Assembly (NCBI GenBank): GCA_038025085.1
Contig: CM076139.1
Coordinates: forward strand, 49,704,807 to 49,768,806
DNA length: 64,000 nucleotides
Source: Tetragonia tetragonoides
Taxonomy: Eukaryota; Streptophyta; Magnoliopsida; Caryophyllales; Aizoaceae
Direction of reading: 5' to 3'
Every line of letters begins with the position of its first letter. Within the stretch, counting starts at the first letter, position 1. The notes beneath the pieces were generated by a model. The model did not search any database, was not told the origin of the DNA, and saw only the letters and a list, made by a program, of their open reading frames with translations. The position numbers and the translations under genes are program-made. This document shows positions 1 to 11,036 of the stretch, in pieces.

Positions 1-160
1 GTTGACGAGAACAGGACCTAAATCTAATTCCTAATTCAACATTGTCAAAGTAATTTAAGGTACTAGCTTCTTGTCTAAAGAAAATATTTAAAGAAATTCA
101 CTTCAAAAACAGGAGAAGAAAAGGGGGGAAAAGTACAAAGATGGGAAAAACTAAAACATA

Positions 161-388
161 GGGCCCGTTCGGGGTGGTTGTGAGTTGCAAGTTTCTGGTT
201 TTCAAATTTTTTTATCTACTTATAGAAATTATGTTTGGAGCTGAAATTTTTTTCCATTATAGTTGTCTACTCTATTTTTGAAACTGACAACTGAAAATTG
301 GAAACCAAAAATTGTGGTTTCCAAAATCTGGTTTTTGGTTTTCAAAAAAACTGAAAACTCAAAACTCAAAACCACCCCAAACAGGCCC
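161..388. mobile_element. MITE with long terminal inverted repeats
   Basis: The two ends are inverted copies of one another: the left end opens GGGCCCGTTCGGGGTGGTT and the right end closes AACCACCCCAAACAGGCCC. The element is 228 bp, AT-rich and has no coding capacity. The ends fit the G-N5-GTT pattern of PIF/Harbinger (Tourist) elements. Only TA is shared immediately outside both ends, so the 3-bp TWA target duplication of that superfamily is not clear. The short reading frame at 263-547 lies mostly inside this element and is not a gene. Confidence 0.6.
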
Positions 389-682
389 TATATATCTGAT
401 GTAATGAACAAAATATCAATAAAAATTGTGCCTTTTTTTCCATTTGCTTTTCAAAGGTTGGGAGTTGGGACACTAGCCTATGGCTATGGATATTCTCCAC
501 ATAGTAATTCATTTCACACGTTTAAATTTTTTCTACTTTTGCTTTAAATTCAATACTATATTATTCTTTCTCATCATCCAAATAGTTTATTTTAACTTAT
601 ATAAAAAATAAAAAAAGAATTTTATTTTTACATTTTCTTACAATGTGCTTAAAAGTTTATTTCAATATGGGTATATGTTTGA

Positions 683-822
683 GCCAATGAGGTCTTGGCC
701 TAGTAGTAAAGACTGAGGTCCTGGGTATATTAGGTCCCAGGTTCGAATCCCCCCACCCCTGTTGTATATAAATTTATTGTATTGGCCTCGGTGCCTCCCT
801 TAGACCAAAAAAAAAAAAAAAC
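683..822 (+). mobile_element. tRNA-derived SINE
   Basis: A 140-bp element with an A-box-like stretch near 694 (TGGCCTAGTAGTAAAG) and a clean B box GGTTCGAATCC at 740-750, ending in a run of A. It is bracketed by a perfect 9-bp target-site duplication TATGTTTGA at 674-682 and 823-831. Together these are the signature of a pol III SINE retroposed by LINE machinery. It is not a functional tRNA: no acceptor stem or anticodon arm folds around the boxes. Confidence 0.85.
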
Positions 823-831
823 TATGTTTGA

Positions 832-1590
832 TTCCAGTGTACATATCTGAATGGAACAAAACAAAACAAAACAATAATACGTGAGAAAACAATATTGTTG
901 AAGTGAACTAGAACCAACCACTGGCCAAGTAATATGGTCTGTAATTTGCACCTAAATACAACTGATTCAGATTGATTTTAACTGAATTGATTTTAACTAA
1001 ATTGACTTAATTGACTTTACCCCCTTTATAACTCGATGAAACCCCTTCAATATTGAGAGACTCATTTAATTTGAAAACATGGATTGAAATTAAATCTTTG
1101 CAATAACACATGTATAATGTATTATCGTAAATTTTAAGTAATAAGTTCATACTTAAATTGATGTGCACCAAATTGGATTGAACTGAATTAAAGTGAATTT
1201 AGCTGAATTAACCAAACACAAGCAAGGTTTGGACTTAGGAGTAGAATAGAGTGTAATAAGTGAAAAAGAACATGCTCCACCTAATATATAAGTAATAACA
1301 TCTCTTAGTATAAAGAGCCTATACAAAAATCTTACTCGTACTACTTATCTTAAAAGATAATAACCCTATGGTTGTAATGTAAGACCAATTAAATTTTTAA
1401 AATTTAAATGAAAACTTTTCAATGAGTTTTTTGCTCTTCATGAAAATAAATGTCGATTTCCCCATAGCATAGTATTTGCATACAAACTCCTCAAAAACAA
1501 TTCGTACGATCTACCACAAAAATCATTGGTTTTGTGAAAGATCTATTTCCACGGTGAATAATAGTAAGAACAAAAGAATTTTTTTCCCTC
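832..1590. other. AT-rich intergenic DNA, no gene seen
   Basis: No convincing coding region. At 961-1010 and 1160-1215 there are repeated GAATTGA / AACTGAATT motifs that could be the ends of an old transposon, but no clean target duplication is visible. Confidence 0.5.
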
Positions 1591-4500
1591 CTAATTTTCT
1601 AGCTTGATCCCAGATAAGTGGAAATTTTATGATAAAGACATTTTTGTTGTAATTGTGTTAATGAATTGTGTACCACACGTTGCATTAGGGGTGATGTGAG
1701 AACTAAAAGCAAAAACACATATAGAGCAACTGGGTGCTTATACATTCTAGAAGAGATGGAGACTCATCACATTAGCCAAATGAATGACTAGGTCCTAATG
1801 ATCTCTTTATAAACTTTATACCGTACGTGAAATTTCAAAGTCACCAAAAAATAAAAAATACAAATGATCATGAACTAGCTAGTTTTTTTGCTTTTTGCAC
1901 TACTACGTACATACACTGGCCTCATTGTATTAAATATTGTTTTTACTTTTGAAAATTCAATGACTAGGGTATGTAACACCGACTGGGCATCAACAAAAAA
2001 TCTCGAAATCGAACCAAAACGCATTACATTACATATCTTGCGATTGACTTTCTCCATAAAAATTCATAACAGTGTTTATTTACATAAAGGCACCCAAAGG
2101 GAGGGTAATCCCTTAACTTCAGTCTTCTACTACGCAAGTACGCATTCAACCTTTTTACTTGAAATTTCCAAGTAGGCATCCATCTCTGACACAAAAATGC
2201 ACAAACAGTATTTTATTCTACTCAACAAATCCTGAAAATGCACAGCTAGGAATTTGCTGGGGCGTGGGGGAGTGAGATTTCAACGAATCATAGCGCGTTC
2301 CTTCTCTTTGGACAAATCGGTGAAGATGAATATAGTAATACTATAATATCCTAGGCAGCTCCAATTGGACGAACCAAAGAAGACGACATAATTAGCTCAA
2401 CGAATCTTACGGATGAATGCTTATCACTCATCACAAATTGTTTTATTTTGCGTACAATACTATAAGTCTACAAGTTTACTAGCACAACCAAAAGGGTTTG
2501 GTAACGTAAAAGTACAATGTATATAGGTTTTCCAATATCAGCCAATTAAATTGGTAAAAATCTCTAAATAAATAGTCATAATAAGACAGATCACTCAACA
2601 TGAGACCACCTTTATAGTCAAATATGACGTCGTGTTTATTTGAGGCGTCTCATGTTGAAGTCGCCTCATATGAATTTTTGTGAATCAATTTTAAGTAGCC
2701 TTTTGAAAAATACACTCCATGTTAGTAAATCATAGTCAGTTTTTCAAATAAGAAGTAACATGACAATTACAATACTATAAAGAATAGAACAATTACAACA
2801 TGACAACTATAATCAATTCTTAGGGATGGTTCTTTTTTGTACTCACTATTTCGCATTGAACAAAATTGACAAGCTTAATTTGTTATACGAAAAGGGCGAG
2901 GATATATAATACCAAGATTAATAGACTGACCACTTTCAAGGATATAGAAGTTTTTGTAATCTTAAAAATAGCGTTAATTCTTTTTAACATTGTCATTATC
3001 AACACCCTATGTATTTTCTCATACGCAACAATTTTTTTTGTGGAGGGAGGGAGTACAAGACTATGAAGGACTCGTAGTAATCACATAGGAGTAACAAAAG
3101 GAGTTTATATTTCCCCAAAGTTTCTATGTCCATATATAAGTTAGGTATAAGTACAAGTAGGAAGGAATAAATCACAACCAGCTACTCTCTTGCAACTTGA
3201 ATTTTCAATTACCAGCACAACTTGCTTATAAAGAAAGAGCAACCAATCTTCTCTAACACAGTAGTATTATTTGGCGTGTTTCTTGTATGCAATGCAAGTT
3301 GATATGCAAGTTGACAAGCAATTAAAGGACTTATATATGAAGGTCCCTCAAGGCTTCACAATGACACAAATGACACATTTTGGTTCTAATAAATAGTGAT
3401 CACATGAATGGACCAAAAATAATATACTCGTATAGTCCTATTCATTTTAGTCAATTCCCTTTCCCGCTACTACCCTTCTTAATATTTTTATTTTTCTAAT
3501 GGAGCCTTCTTAAAATTTTAGTTAGTAATAATTATTTATTGCAGTATTATGAGTGTGTTATTTTCTATTCAATTGAGCTGAACTGATCGAAGTGATTAGT
3601 AGTATGTAAGAGAAAAAGTAAGCCGTGAAATGGAAATGTACTGAAACAAATTGAACAAGTTATGGAATAAATGGAAAAGGAGCACATCCTATGTGTTAAG
3701 GGCGTGTGTTTTTCCACTTGAATGAACTAAACTCAGCAAATTGAACTGATATGACCTGAATTGAATGTGAGAGAAAAGTATGTCACATAACTAATAATCA
3801 ATGAATTGAACCGCACTATTCTAATATAAATGGAACAAAACATACCCTTTAGAATTTAGATTATGATAAGTAGTACTAGTACTCCTACAAATTTAGAAAA
3901 TACTTGAGCATTATACAGGTGTTTGGATCCTTTACTATTTTATTTCTCTGTTGTCTTTTCTTTTCTCTATCTCTCTTCCCTACCTGTTTAAATTTAAAAA
4001 AAAAAAAAAAAACTCACCCCTCTATCTAAGGGCCCAAAACCTATCTCCTCTAATCCAAAAGTGGAGATTTAAAGGATAATACACTACTGTTCTTTAAACA
4101 GCCGAGAATCCTTTCCCATTATACAGAAGAGTCCCAATGAGGGTTATGAGTTATAAAGTTATAATTAGCGAAAATTGAGGTTAGGTGCCAGATATTATTC
4201 TCTCCAATATCAAATCAAAATCTTCCTTGGCTAAACCATCAATCATCATTTAATTACGGTTTGAGCTACAAAACAGAGAAAGAAGGCTTCCACTTGTGAG
4301 ACATGACACCCTTTAAAATGAGTGTGTGAAGATCCATGAGGTCATCAATGTATTTGGATTTAGAAAGGTCAAATAGCTACATGGTCATGAAGAAATCATA
4401 AAATAAGGGGGATGACAACTGCTGTGAGACCGTGAGACTGTCCTACACAGTTTCATTGTTTAAAATTAAAGGAGTGGGTAGACTTTGAACTTGAAGATAA

Positions 4501-4680
4501 GCTATCAAAGGAAGCGTACTCACTACTTCAGTGACCCGACACTAGTCCCCACACAACCCAACCGATACTAGGAGTGTGTAGACTTTTTCTTTTTGGACCT
4601 GTCCAAGTCCATTACTGATCGGGGCGGTGGCTATTTTTTTTTCTTTGAACCCCATGCAGCCGAATTATAACATCGGCCCC
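1591..4680. repeat. Segmental duplication, copy A
   Basis: This tract matches 11036-12930 followed by 40839-41330 in the same orientation and order, by direct reading. Examples: the block from 1600 matches 11036 onward, 3256-3420 matches 11440-11570, 3390-4188 matches 12203-12930, and 4188-4680 continues in 40839-41330. Differences are scattered substitutions and small indels. Copy A carries about 1.3 kb (about 1955-3255) that copy B lacks. No gene was recognised in the tract; the short frames at 1888 and 2866 have no recognisable content. Confidence 0.85.
2570..2690. repeat. Dispersed repeat with TGACGTC core (copy 1)
   Basis: A roughly 110-bp segment with GAGGC / GCCTC inverted motifs around an ATGACGTC core. 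A related copy lies at 47615-47715. The family is not recognised. Confidence 0.4.
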
Positions 4681-5464
4681 TCCTTACCGCAACCAAAATG
4701 AACAACATAAAAAATTACAGAAATTAGTTACCAATAATATTCATTCTACAAAGCTCATCAATAAGACTATAACTAGCGTTGGTGTAATTCTCCAATGAAA
4801 AAAAAATTAAAAAAAAACTTAACAGGGACTAAAACAAATAAACGAGAAACACAAAAAGAGACACAAATACAACAAATTGCATTAACTGCAATAAGTTGTG
4901 TCTCGTAATACTACATTACTCAAACCTACATTAAATTTAGACGAACCAACATTAAGGGCGATTTTCTTCCCCAAATTTATTTATTTTCTTTTGTTTTCAA
5001 TTCTTAGGGATGAGATATTAAATGGAATTTAAAGCTAGAAATTGTTTTGTTGAACTAAATAGCTACAATTTCACCACCTTCTCAGTATCAAAACAAAGTA
5101 TATCAATTATCCAATAAGATTGAATTTAACCTAATATTTGGGATTACTTTGAGTTTCTTCTTTTGTAACTTGCCATTATTTTCATTTCAAAAAAGTTGCA
5201 TTATTTTGAGTTGGTTAGCAATAACATGAATTACTCAAGCGAAATTCACAAAACAATGAGACAAAATTCGCAAAACAATGAGTCATACTCATAGACAATC
5301 GTCAAAATCCGCAAAACAATGAGTCATAGACAATCGTGTTATTATGCTAGCATTGACAATATGGTTTTATTGTTCAATTTATGATGTTACGTAAGATTTC
5401 AAACAAACTTTTTGGCTTAATATTTAAACTTTTATATTTAGTTTTTGGAGTTACGTTCTCGATG

Positions 5465-6161
5465 AGTTTGTTCATGAGAAAATCTACAATGCTCTTGATA
5501 TTCTGCAGTTTTCTAACGATCAACAAATTACTGAACGAGAAACGAAAGACTTGTGTTAGCATCTCATTTTATTAAATCCAAAGTTAACTCGAGTTACTAA
5601 TATTACCTAATCAATATTGAAGCTTTCTTTAGAATACGATACTATTTTATGGTCTCGTATGACATAAATCTTAAGTACTAACTATGGCGGAGTCACCTTA
5701 TATATGCAAGGTGATCAATTGACCTTAATAAATATTGGGTTTTGTTATGTTATTTTAGGTTATGACCTATTTTGAAGATTATTTGAATCCGTCAACCGAG
5801 AATCACCACAATTATAGAAAATAATGATTTACTCAAAATGTTTTTTACCCCTGTCTTGTCCCTGGTCGCATTCATGGTAAATGTTTGTTGTTATGTTGAA
5901 CTATATAAATGTTTGTTGTTTATGTTGAATATTTTTTATGGTACTAATTTGTTTTTTGTTTTTTTGGTTTTTTGTTTCTCATCCGAGAAAATCCATGATT
6001 TTATTCATTTATGGAAGAAGTTTAGCACAACCTTGCAGCTAGAAGTTTTTGTACTGGATGAAGTTTTGATGAGAGATTTGAAGATTGGGAACGGGGATGG
6101 TTTTTTGGTGCAGTACAACTTCAACCCAGTTTTGGAGGAAGTTTACATAATCAAAGTATAG
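5465..6161 (+). pseudogene. RIP-like gene fragment, array unit 1
   Basis: Two remnants line up with exons of the better-preserved gene at 57.8 kb. At about 5465-5560 a frame reading HEKIYNALDILQFSND matches the region before the presumed catalytic helix of that gene and ends at a stop. At about 5980-6161 the frame contains FIHLWKK and LKIGNGDGFLVQYNF, matching its penultimate exon (IHCWKK, LKIGDGDNYLVQYNF). The two parts are separated by non-coding sequence including a strayed splice region, and the N-terminal half is missing, so no full protein can be made. The family is a presumed plant N-glycosidase (RIP). The assignment rests on the resemblance of the 57.8-kb gene to that family, so identity is moderate. 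Confidence 0.5.
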
Positions 6162-7137
6162 GCTATCTTATTTCATTAATTCCAAAGTTAACTCGAGTCG
6201 CTGATATTACATAATCTATATTGAAGCTTTCTTTAAAATACGAGACTATTTTATGGTCTCGTATGGAATAAATCGTAAGTACTAACTATGGCGGAGTCAC
6301 CTTATATAACTTCGGCCCCTCCTTTTCGCAACCAAAATGAACAAAATAAAAAAAAATTACAGAAATTGGTTACCAATAATATTAATTCTACAAAGCTCAT
6401 CTATAAGACTATAACTAGCCTTGGTGTAATTCTCCAATGAAAAAAAAATCTTTTTGAAAACTTAACAGGGACTAAAACATATTAAACAAATAAACGAGAA
6501 ACACAAAAAGAGACACAAATACAACAAATTGCATTAACTGCAAGAAGTTGTGTCTCGTAACACTACATTACTCAAACCTACATTAAATTTAAACAAACCA
6601 ACATTAAGGGCGATTTTCTTCCCCAAATTTATTTATTTCTTTTGTTTTCAATTCTTAGGGATGAGATAGAAAATGTAATTTAAAGCTAGAAATTGTTTTG
6701 TTGAACTAAATAGCTACAATTTCACCACCTTTTCAGTATCAAAACAAAGTATATCAATTATCCAATAAGACTGAATCTAACTTAATATTTGGGATTACAT
6801 TGAGTTTCTTCTTTTGTAACTTACCATTATTTTCATTTGAAAAAAGTTGCACTATTTTCCTTTGAAAAAAGTTGCATTATTTTGAGTTGTTTAGCAATAA
6901 CATGAATTACTCAAGCGAAAATTGCAAAACAATGAGACAAAATTCGCAAAACAATGAGTCGTACTCATAGACAATCGTCAAAATGCACAAAATAATGAGT
7001 CATAAACAATCGTGTTAGTATGCTAGCTAGCATTGACAATATGGTGTTTATTGTTCAATTTATGATGTTACGTAAGATTTCAAACAAAATTTTGGCTTAA
7101 TATTAAACTTTTATATTTAGTTTTTGGAGTTACGTTC

Positions 7138-7871
7138 TCGATGAGTTTGTTCATGAGAAAATTTACAATGCTCTTGATATTCTGCAGTTTTCTAATGATT
7201 AACAAGTTTCTGAACGAGAAACGAAAGACTTGTGTTAGCATCTCATTTTATTAAATCTAAAGTTAACTCGAGTCACTGATATTACCTAATCAATATTGAA
7301 GCTTTCTTTAGAATATGAGACTATTTTATGGTCTCGTATGACATAAATCGTAAGTACTAACTATGGCGGAGTCACCTTATATATGCAAGATGATCAATTG
7401 ACCTTAATAAATATTGGGTTTTGTTATGTTATTTTAGGTTATGACCTATTTAGAAGATTATTTGAATCCGTCAATCGAGAATCACCACAATTATAGAAAA
7501 TAATGATTTACTCAAAATGTTTTTCACCCTTATCTTGTTCCTGGTCGCATTCATGGTAAAATAAAGATCAATTCTATAATACTTTATAAATGTTTGTTGT
7601 TTATGTTGAACTATATAAATGTTTGTTGTTTATGTTGAATATTTTTTATGGTAATAAATTTGTTTTTGTTTTTTTGGTTTTTTGTTTCTCATCCGAGAGA
7701 ATCTATGATTTTATTCATTCATTGAAGAAGTTTAGCACATTCTTTCAGCTAGATGTTTTTGTACTGAATGAAGTTTTGATGAGAGATTTGAAGATTGGGA
7801 ACAGAGATGATTTTTTGGGGCAGTACAACTTCGAACCAGTTTTGGAGGAAGTTGGCATAATCAAAGTATAG
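7138..7871 (+). pseudogene. RIP-like gene fragment, array unit 2
   Basis: A second copy of the same two remnants: the upstream piece at about 7138-7236, now with an extra in-frame stop, and the C-terminal piece at about 7693-7871, which keeps the DFIHSLKKF and LKIGNRDDFLGQYNF motifs. Compared with unit 1, the tryptophan before the KK pair is replaced by leucine. The unit is flanked by copies of the GGCGGAGTCACC block. It cannot encode a complete protein. Confidence 0.5.
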
Positions 7872-8309
7872 GCTATCTTATTTCATTAAGTTCAAAGTTA
7901 ACTCGAGTCGCTGATATTACCTAATCTATATTGAAGCTTTCTTTAAAATACAAGACTATTTTATGGTCTCGTATGACATAAATCGTAAGTACTAACTATG
8001 GCGGAGTCACCTTATATATGTAAGGTGATCAATTGACCTTATTAAATATTGGGTTTTGTTATGTTATTTTATGTTATGACCTATTTTGAAGATTATTTGA
8101 ACCCGTGAACCGAGAATCACCACAATTATAAAAATAATGATTTCCTCGGAAGGTTTTTTACACCTGTCTTGTCCTTGGTCACATTCACGGTAAAATAGAA
8201 ATCAATTCTATAATACTTTATAAATGTTTGTTGTTTATGTTGAACTATATAAATGTTTGTTGTTTATGTTGAATATTTTTTATGGTACTAATTTGTTTTT
8301 TGTTTTTTT

Positions 8310-8492
8310 TTGTTTCTCATTCGTGAGAATCCATGATTTTATTCATTCATGGAAGAAGCTTAGCACAACCTTGCAGCTAGATGTTTTTGTACTGGATGAA
8401 GTTTTCAAAAGAGATGTGAAGATTGGGAACGGAGATGGTTTTGCAGTACAACTTCGAACCAGTTTTGGAGGGAGTTGGTATAATCAAAGTAT
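8310..8492 (+). pseudogene. RIP-like gene fragment, array unit 3
   Basis: Only the C-terminal remnant is present. It has DFIHSWKKLST and VKIGNGDGF; the frame is then disturbed before the valine-glutamine-tyrosine motif and runs on into unrelated sequence up to 8598. This copy ends the array. About 100 bp after it a 49-bp tandem repeat begins. Confidence 0.5.
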
Positions 8493-8596
8493 AGGATGTC
8501 TTAAAATCTGTAAAAATTTGGAGTTTACAGTATTATCTTATAATTTCAGCTTGCTTTGTCAGCCTGGTTCCTTATCTTTCTCTGTTATTTGCGTAT

Positions 8597-8744
8597 GATG
8601 TTTTGGCTGTGATTATTGAAAATGTTAGAGTTGAACTCACTAATCTGATGTTTGGGCTGTGACTGTTGTAAAGCTTAGAGTTGAACTCACTAATCATGTT
8701 TGGTCTGTGACTATTGAAAATGTTAGAGTCGAACTCACTAATCC
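8597..8744. repeat. 49-bp minisatellite, three copies
   Basis: Three consecutive copies of a unit of about 49 bp beginning GATGTTT-GG-CTGTGA and ending GAACTCACTAATC. They differ at a few positions. No coding frame runs through them. Confidence 0.8.
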
Positions 8745-8905
8745 GATTTTGAACGTTTGTGGGATCAAAGTAGTATCATTCTTGTACTAGTGGTGCAACA
8801 ATGATCGCAATAGTATTTTTCATGTACTTGAATGTTGCTTAATCTTTTATTTCATTCATTTGCACATATTGTCTTACAGTTGTAGTTTGTGGTTTCTTAC
8901 ACTTC

Positions 8906-9705
8906 TGTTGGAAATATTTTCAAGATAAAAGGTTTTGGAATAGTTTAATTGTAAACAAAGTGAAAAGAGATCAAGAAACAAGAAAAATTGAAATCTAGGA
9001 TTTCGCGGGGCTTGCGCAAAAGTTGCATGGCCTGTGTTAAGTATTGGACATAGAGTATAAAATGTCCGTGAACTTACGCGGGCCGCGTGGAATTTCACAC
9101 GGGCTGTCTGAAATGATTTTCGTAAAAATCAAACTCTTTGTAAGCCCACACATGTGTGGAATTTCACATGGGCCGTGTGAACTGTCTGCGCAGACGGTTA
9201 TGTGCGTTTTATCTCTTACTCTTTGTTTGGCCTGGTGGTTTATTGTTTGGATCATTATGATTAGTGATTAATAAACTACCAATAACTACCTTATCCTTTT
9301 CTCTTGTGTCTAAGATCTTTCTCTATAAAAACCCAACATCCTTCATGTTTTTTGGACACACAACAAAAATTCTGATTTTACTTCAACCAAAATGTGTATA
9401 CTGCAGATACACGTTCTCTTTGTTAAGTCTTGTTCTCATGGAGGGTATAAAGGTTAGAGTGATTGTGCAATACATTCTAATGGAGAGGCTCACTATATCC
9501 TAAAGGAAATTTGCTGAACCCCTTTGCACACTTTTGTAGGGTGCAAATAAAGTCTCAAGGAGAGCGTTATTAACGTGCCTTGAAGCAAGTTATTGTTCTA
9601 TCTAGTGTTTTCATTCTAGTATTTTGTAGTTTCACCATCAATAAAATTATAGATCGTTGTTGTTATATACAATCTTTTACATGATTCACAATCTTTAGAC
9701 GTTAT
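8906..9705 (+). mobile_element. Possible 5' LTR/leader of copia element
   Basis: This stretch precedes the copia gag at 9711. It opens with TGTTGGAAAT, a common copia LTR start, has a TATA-like TATAAAA at 9324-9330, and carries twice the motif GTGGAATTTCACA (about 9089 and 9158) in GC-rich surroundings. No primer-binding site complementary to initiator tRNA was found, and no second LTR is present. The right limit of the LTR is therefore unknown and the call is tentative. Confidence 0.35.
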
Positions 9706-9710
9706 TAGTC

Positions 9711-11036
9711 ATGGCGAGCGTTCAACAATTGACAACGGAGTTCGTGAAACTTGACAAGTTCGAAGGTGGAAATTTCCAGCGTTGGCAGAAGAAGGTGAAG
9801 GTCCTCCTTTTGAACCTAAAGGTGGATTATGTTCACATCACCCCCAAGTCGGAGGAACGAGAGAATGAGACCATGAATGAATCAAGGGCTCGAATCAAGT
9901 GGACAAATGAGGACGAGATATGCAAAGGCCACATTCTCAATGCTCTAGCAGACAACTTGTTTGATGTATACCAAAACATTGGTACATCAAAGGAACTTTG
10001 AGACACTCTCAATCACCGCTATCTCACCGAGGATGCAACTAGTAAGAAATTTCTAACTTCTCGTTTTATGAAATTCACCTTTAGTGAAGATAAGACGGTA
10101 TCTTCTCAATTTGATGAATTAATGTGCATTTATGGTCAAATGGTACAACTGAACATGCATATGGATGAATGTATTACAATTTCTTGTATCCTTGACAAGT
10201 TACCCAAAAGTTGGACTGATGTTAGAAAGAGTCTTAAGCGCAAGAAGGAAGAAGAGACAAGGGCGCTGTGTGGAAGAAGAGACAAGGGTGCTAGATTCCT
10301 TAGACATAAAGGATGAGCAATCTTCCAAGGTGCACATGGTTGAGGAAGGGAAACCTTCCAAGAAACCGGGAAATTCTGGAAATGGCAAGGGCAAAAGGAG
10401 GTTTGAGTCCTCCAATAACAATCAAAGCAACAAGAAGATGAAGGTTATATAAGTGTTGGTTCTGCGGAAAGGTAGGACATATAAGAAGAAGAAGGGAGAG
10501 ACGAGCAACAGCAACAACAACAAAGACAATGACAAGTTCGTTGCTGTCATCTCTGAAGTTAATGTGATGGATGAAGATGGATCGTGGTGGATTGACTCTG
10601 GAACCTACCAAGCATGTGTGCAAAGGATAGGAGCATGTTTGCCTCCTATGAGACTCTTAGTGACGGAAATGTCATGTACATGGGCAACTCCTCAGCCGCT
10701 GAAATTAAACGAGTTGGTCAAGTGAATGTAGAATTCACTTCAGGGAAGTTGTTGACTCTTAATAATGTTTATCATATACCAGAAGTTCGTAAGAATCTTG
10801 TTTCGGTAGCCCTCTTGAACAAGCATGGCTTTAAACTTGTATTTGAGGGTGATAAGTTTATCTTGTTCAGGGGTGGTACCTTTTGTGGGGAAAGGATACT
10901 TGTATGAAGGCATGTTCAAACTTAATATCAATAATTTGATGAATGTTTCTGCTTACTTTGATTGATTCTTGTTCTTTATGGCATTATAGATTAGGGCTTG
11001 TCAATACAAAGAAAATAAAAGACATGGTTAAACTTT
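9711..11036 (+). pseudogene. Truncated Ty1/copia gag-protease-GAG_pre-integrase
   Basis: The gag begins at the ATG at 9711 (FVKLDKFEGGNFQRWQKK is typical of Tnt1/Tork-like copia gag) and is broken by a stop at 10001. It resumes at 10068 with the UBN2-type region (ILDKLPKSW). The CCHC knuckle (CWFCGKVGHI, about 10453-10486) is in another frame from its neighbours. The protease motif WWIDSGT is at about 10585-10610, followed by a frameshift. The GAG_pre-integrase region (VNTKKIKDMVKL) runs to 11036, where copy B of the segmental duplication starts abruptly. Integrase, reverse transcriptase and the 3' LTR are absent. It cannot transpose. Confidence 0.85.

Larger units (their letters stand above)
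4668..8495 (+). repeat. Complex tandem duplication containing gene fragments
   Basis: The block beginning CGGCCCCTCC at about 4670 recurs at about 6310 (period about 1.64 kb). Inside it a smaller module, starting near AGTTAACTCGAG and ending with the GGCGGAGTCACC block, recurs at 5583, 6183, 7263 and 7903. The order is one long unit, a second long unit, then a short unit of about 0.6 kb. Every unit ends in the same C-terminal coding remnant of a RIP-like gene, annotated separately. The layout indicates unequal exchange between successive copies. Confidence 0.8.

Noticed and set aside
263..547. 94-codon frame
   Set aside because: Lies mostly within the MITE at 161-388 and has no recognisable protein features.
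683..822. tRNA gene (B box GGTTCGAATCC)
   Set aside because: No cloverleaf; the poly-A tail and 9-bp target duplication show a SINE.
9044..9271. Short frames around GTGGAATTTCACA words
   Set aside because: The two near-identical words give open frames on both strands; the context is LTR or leader, not coding.
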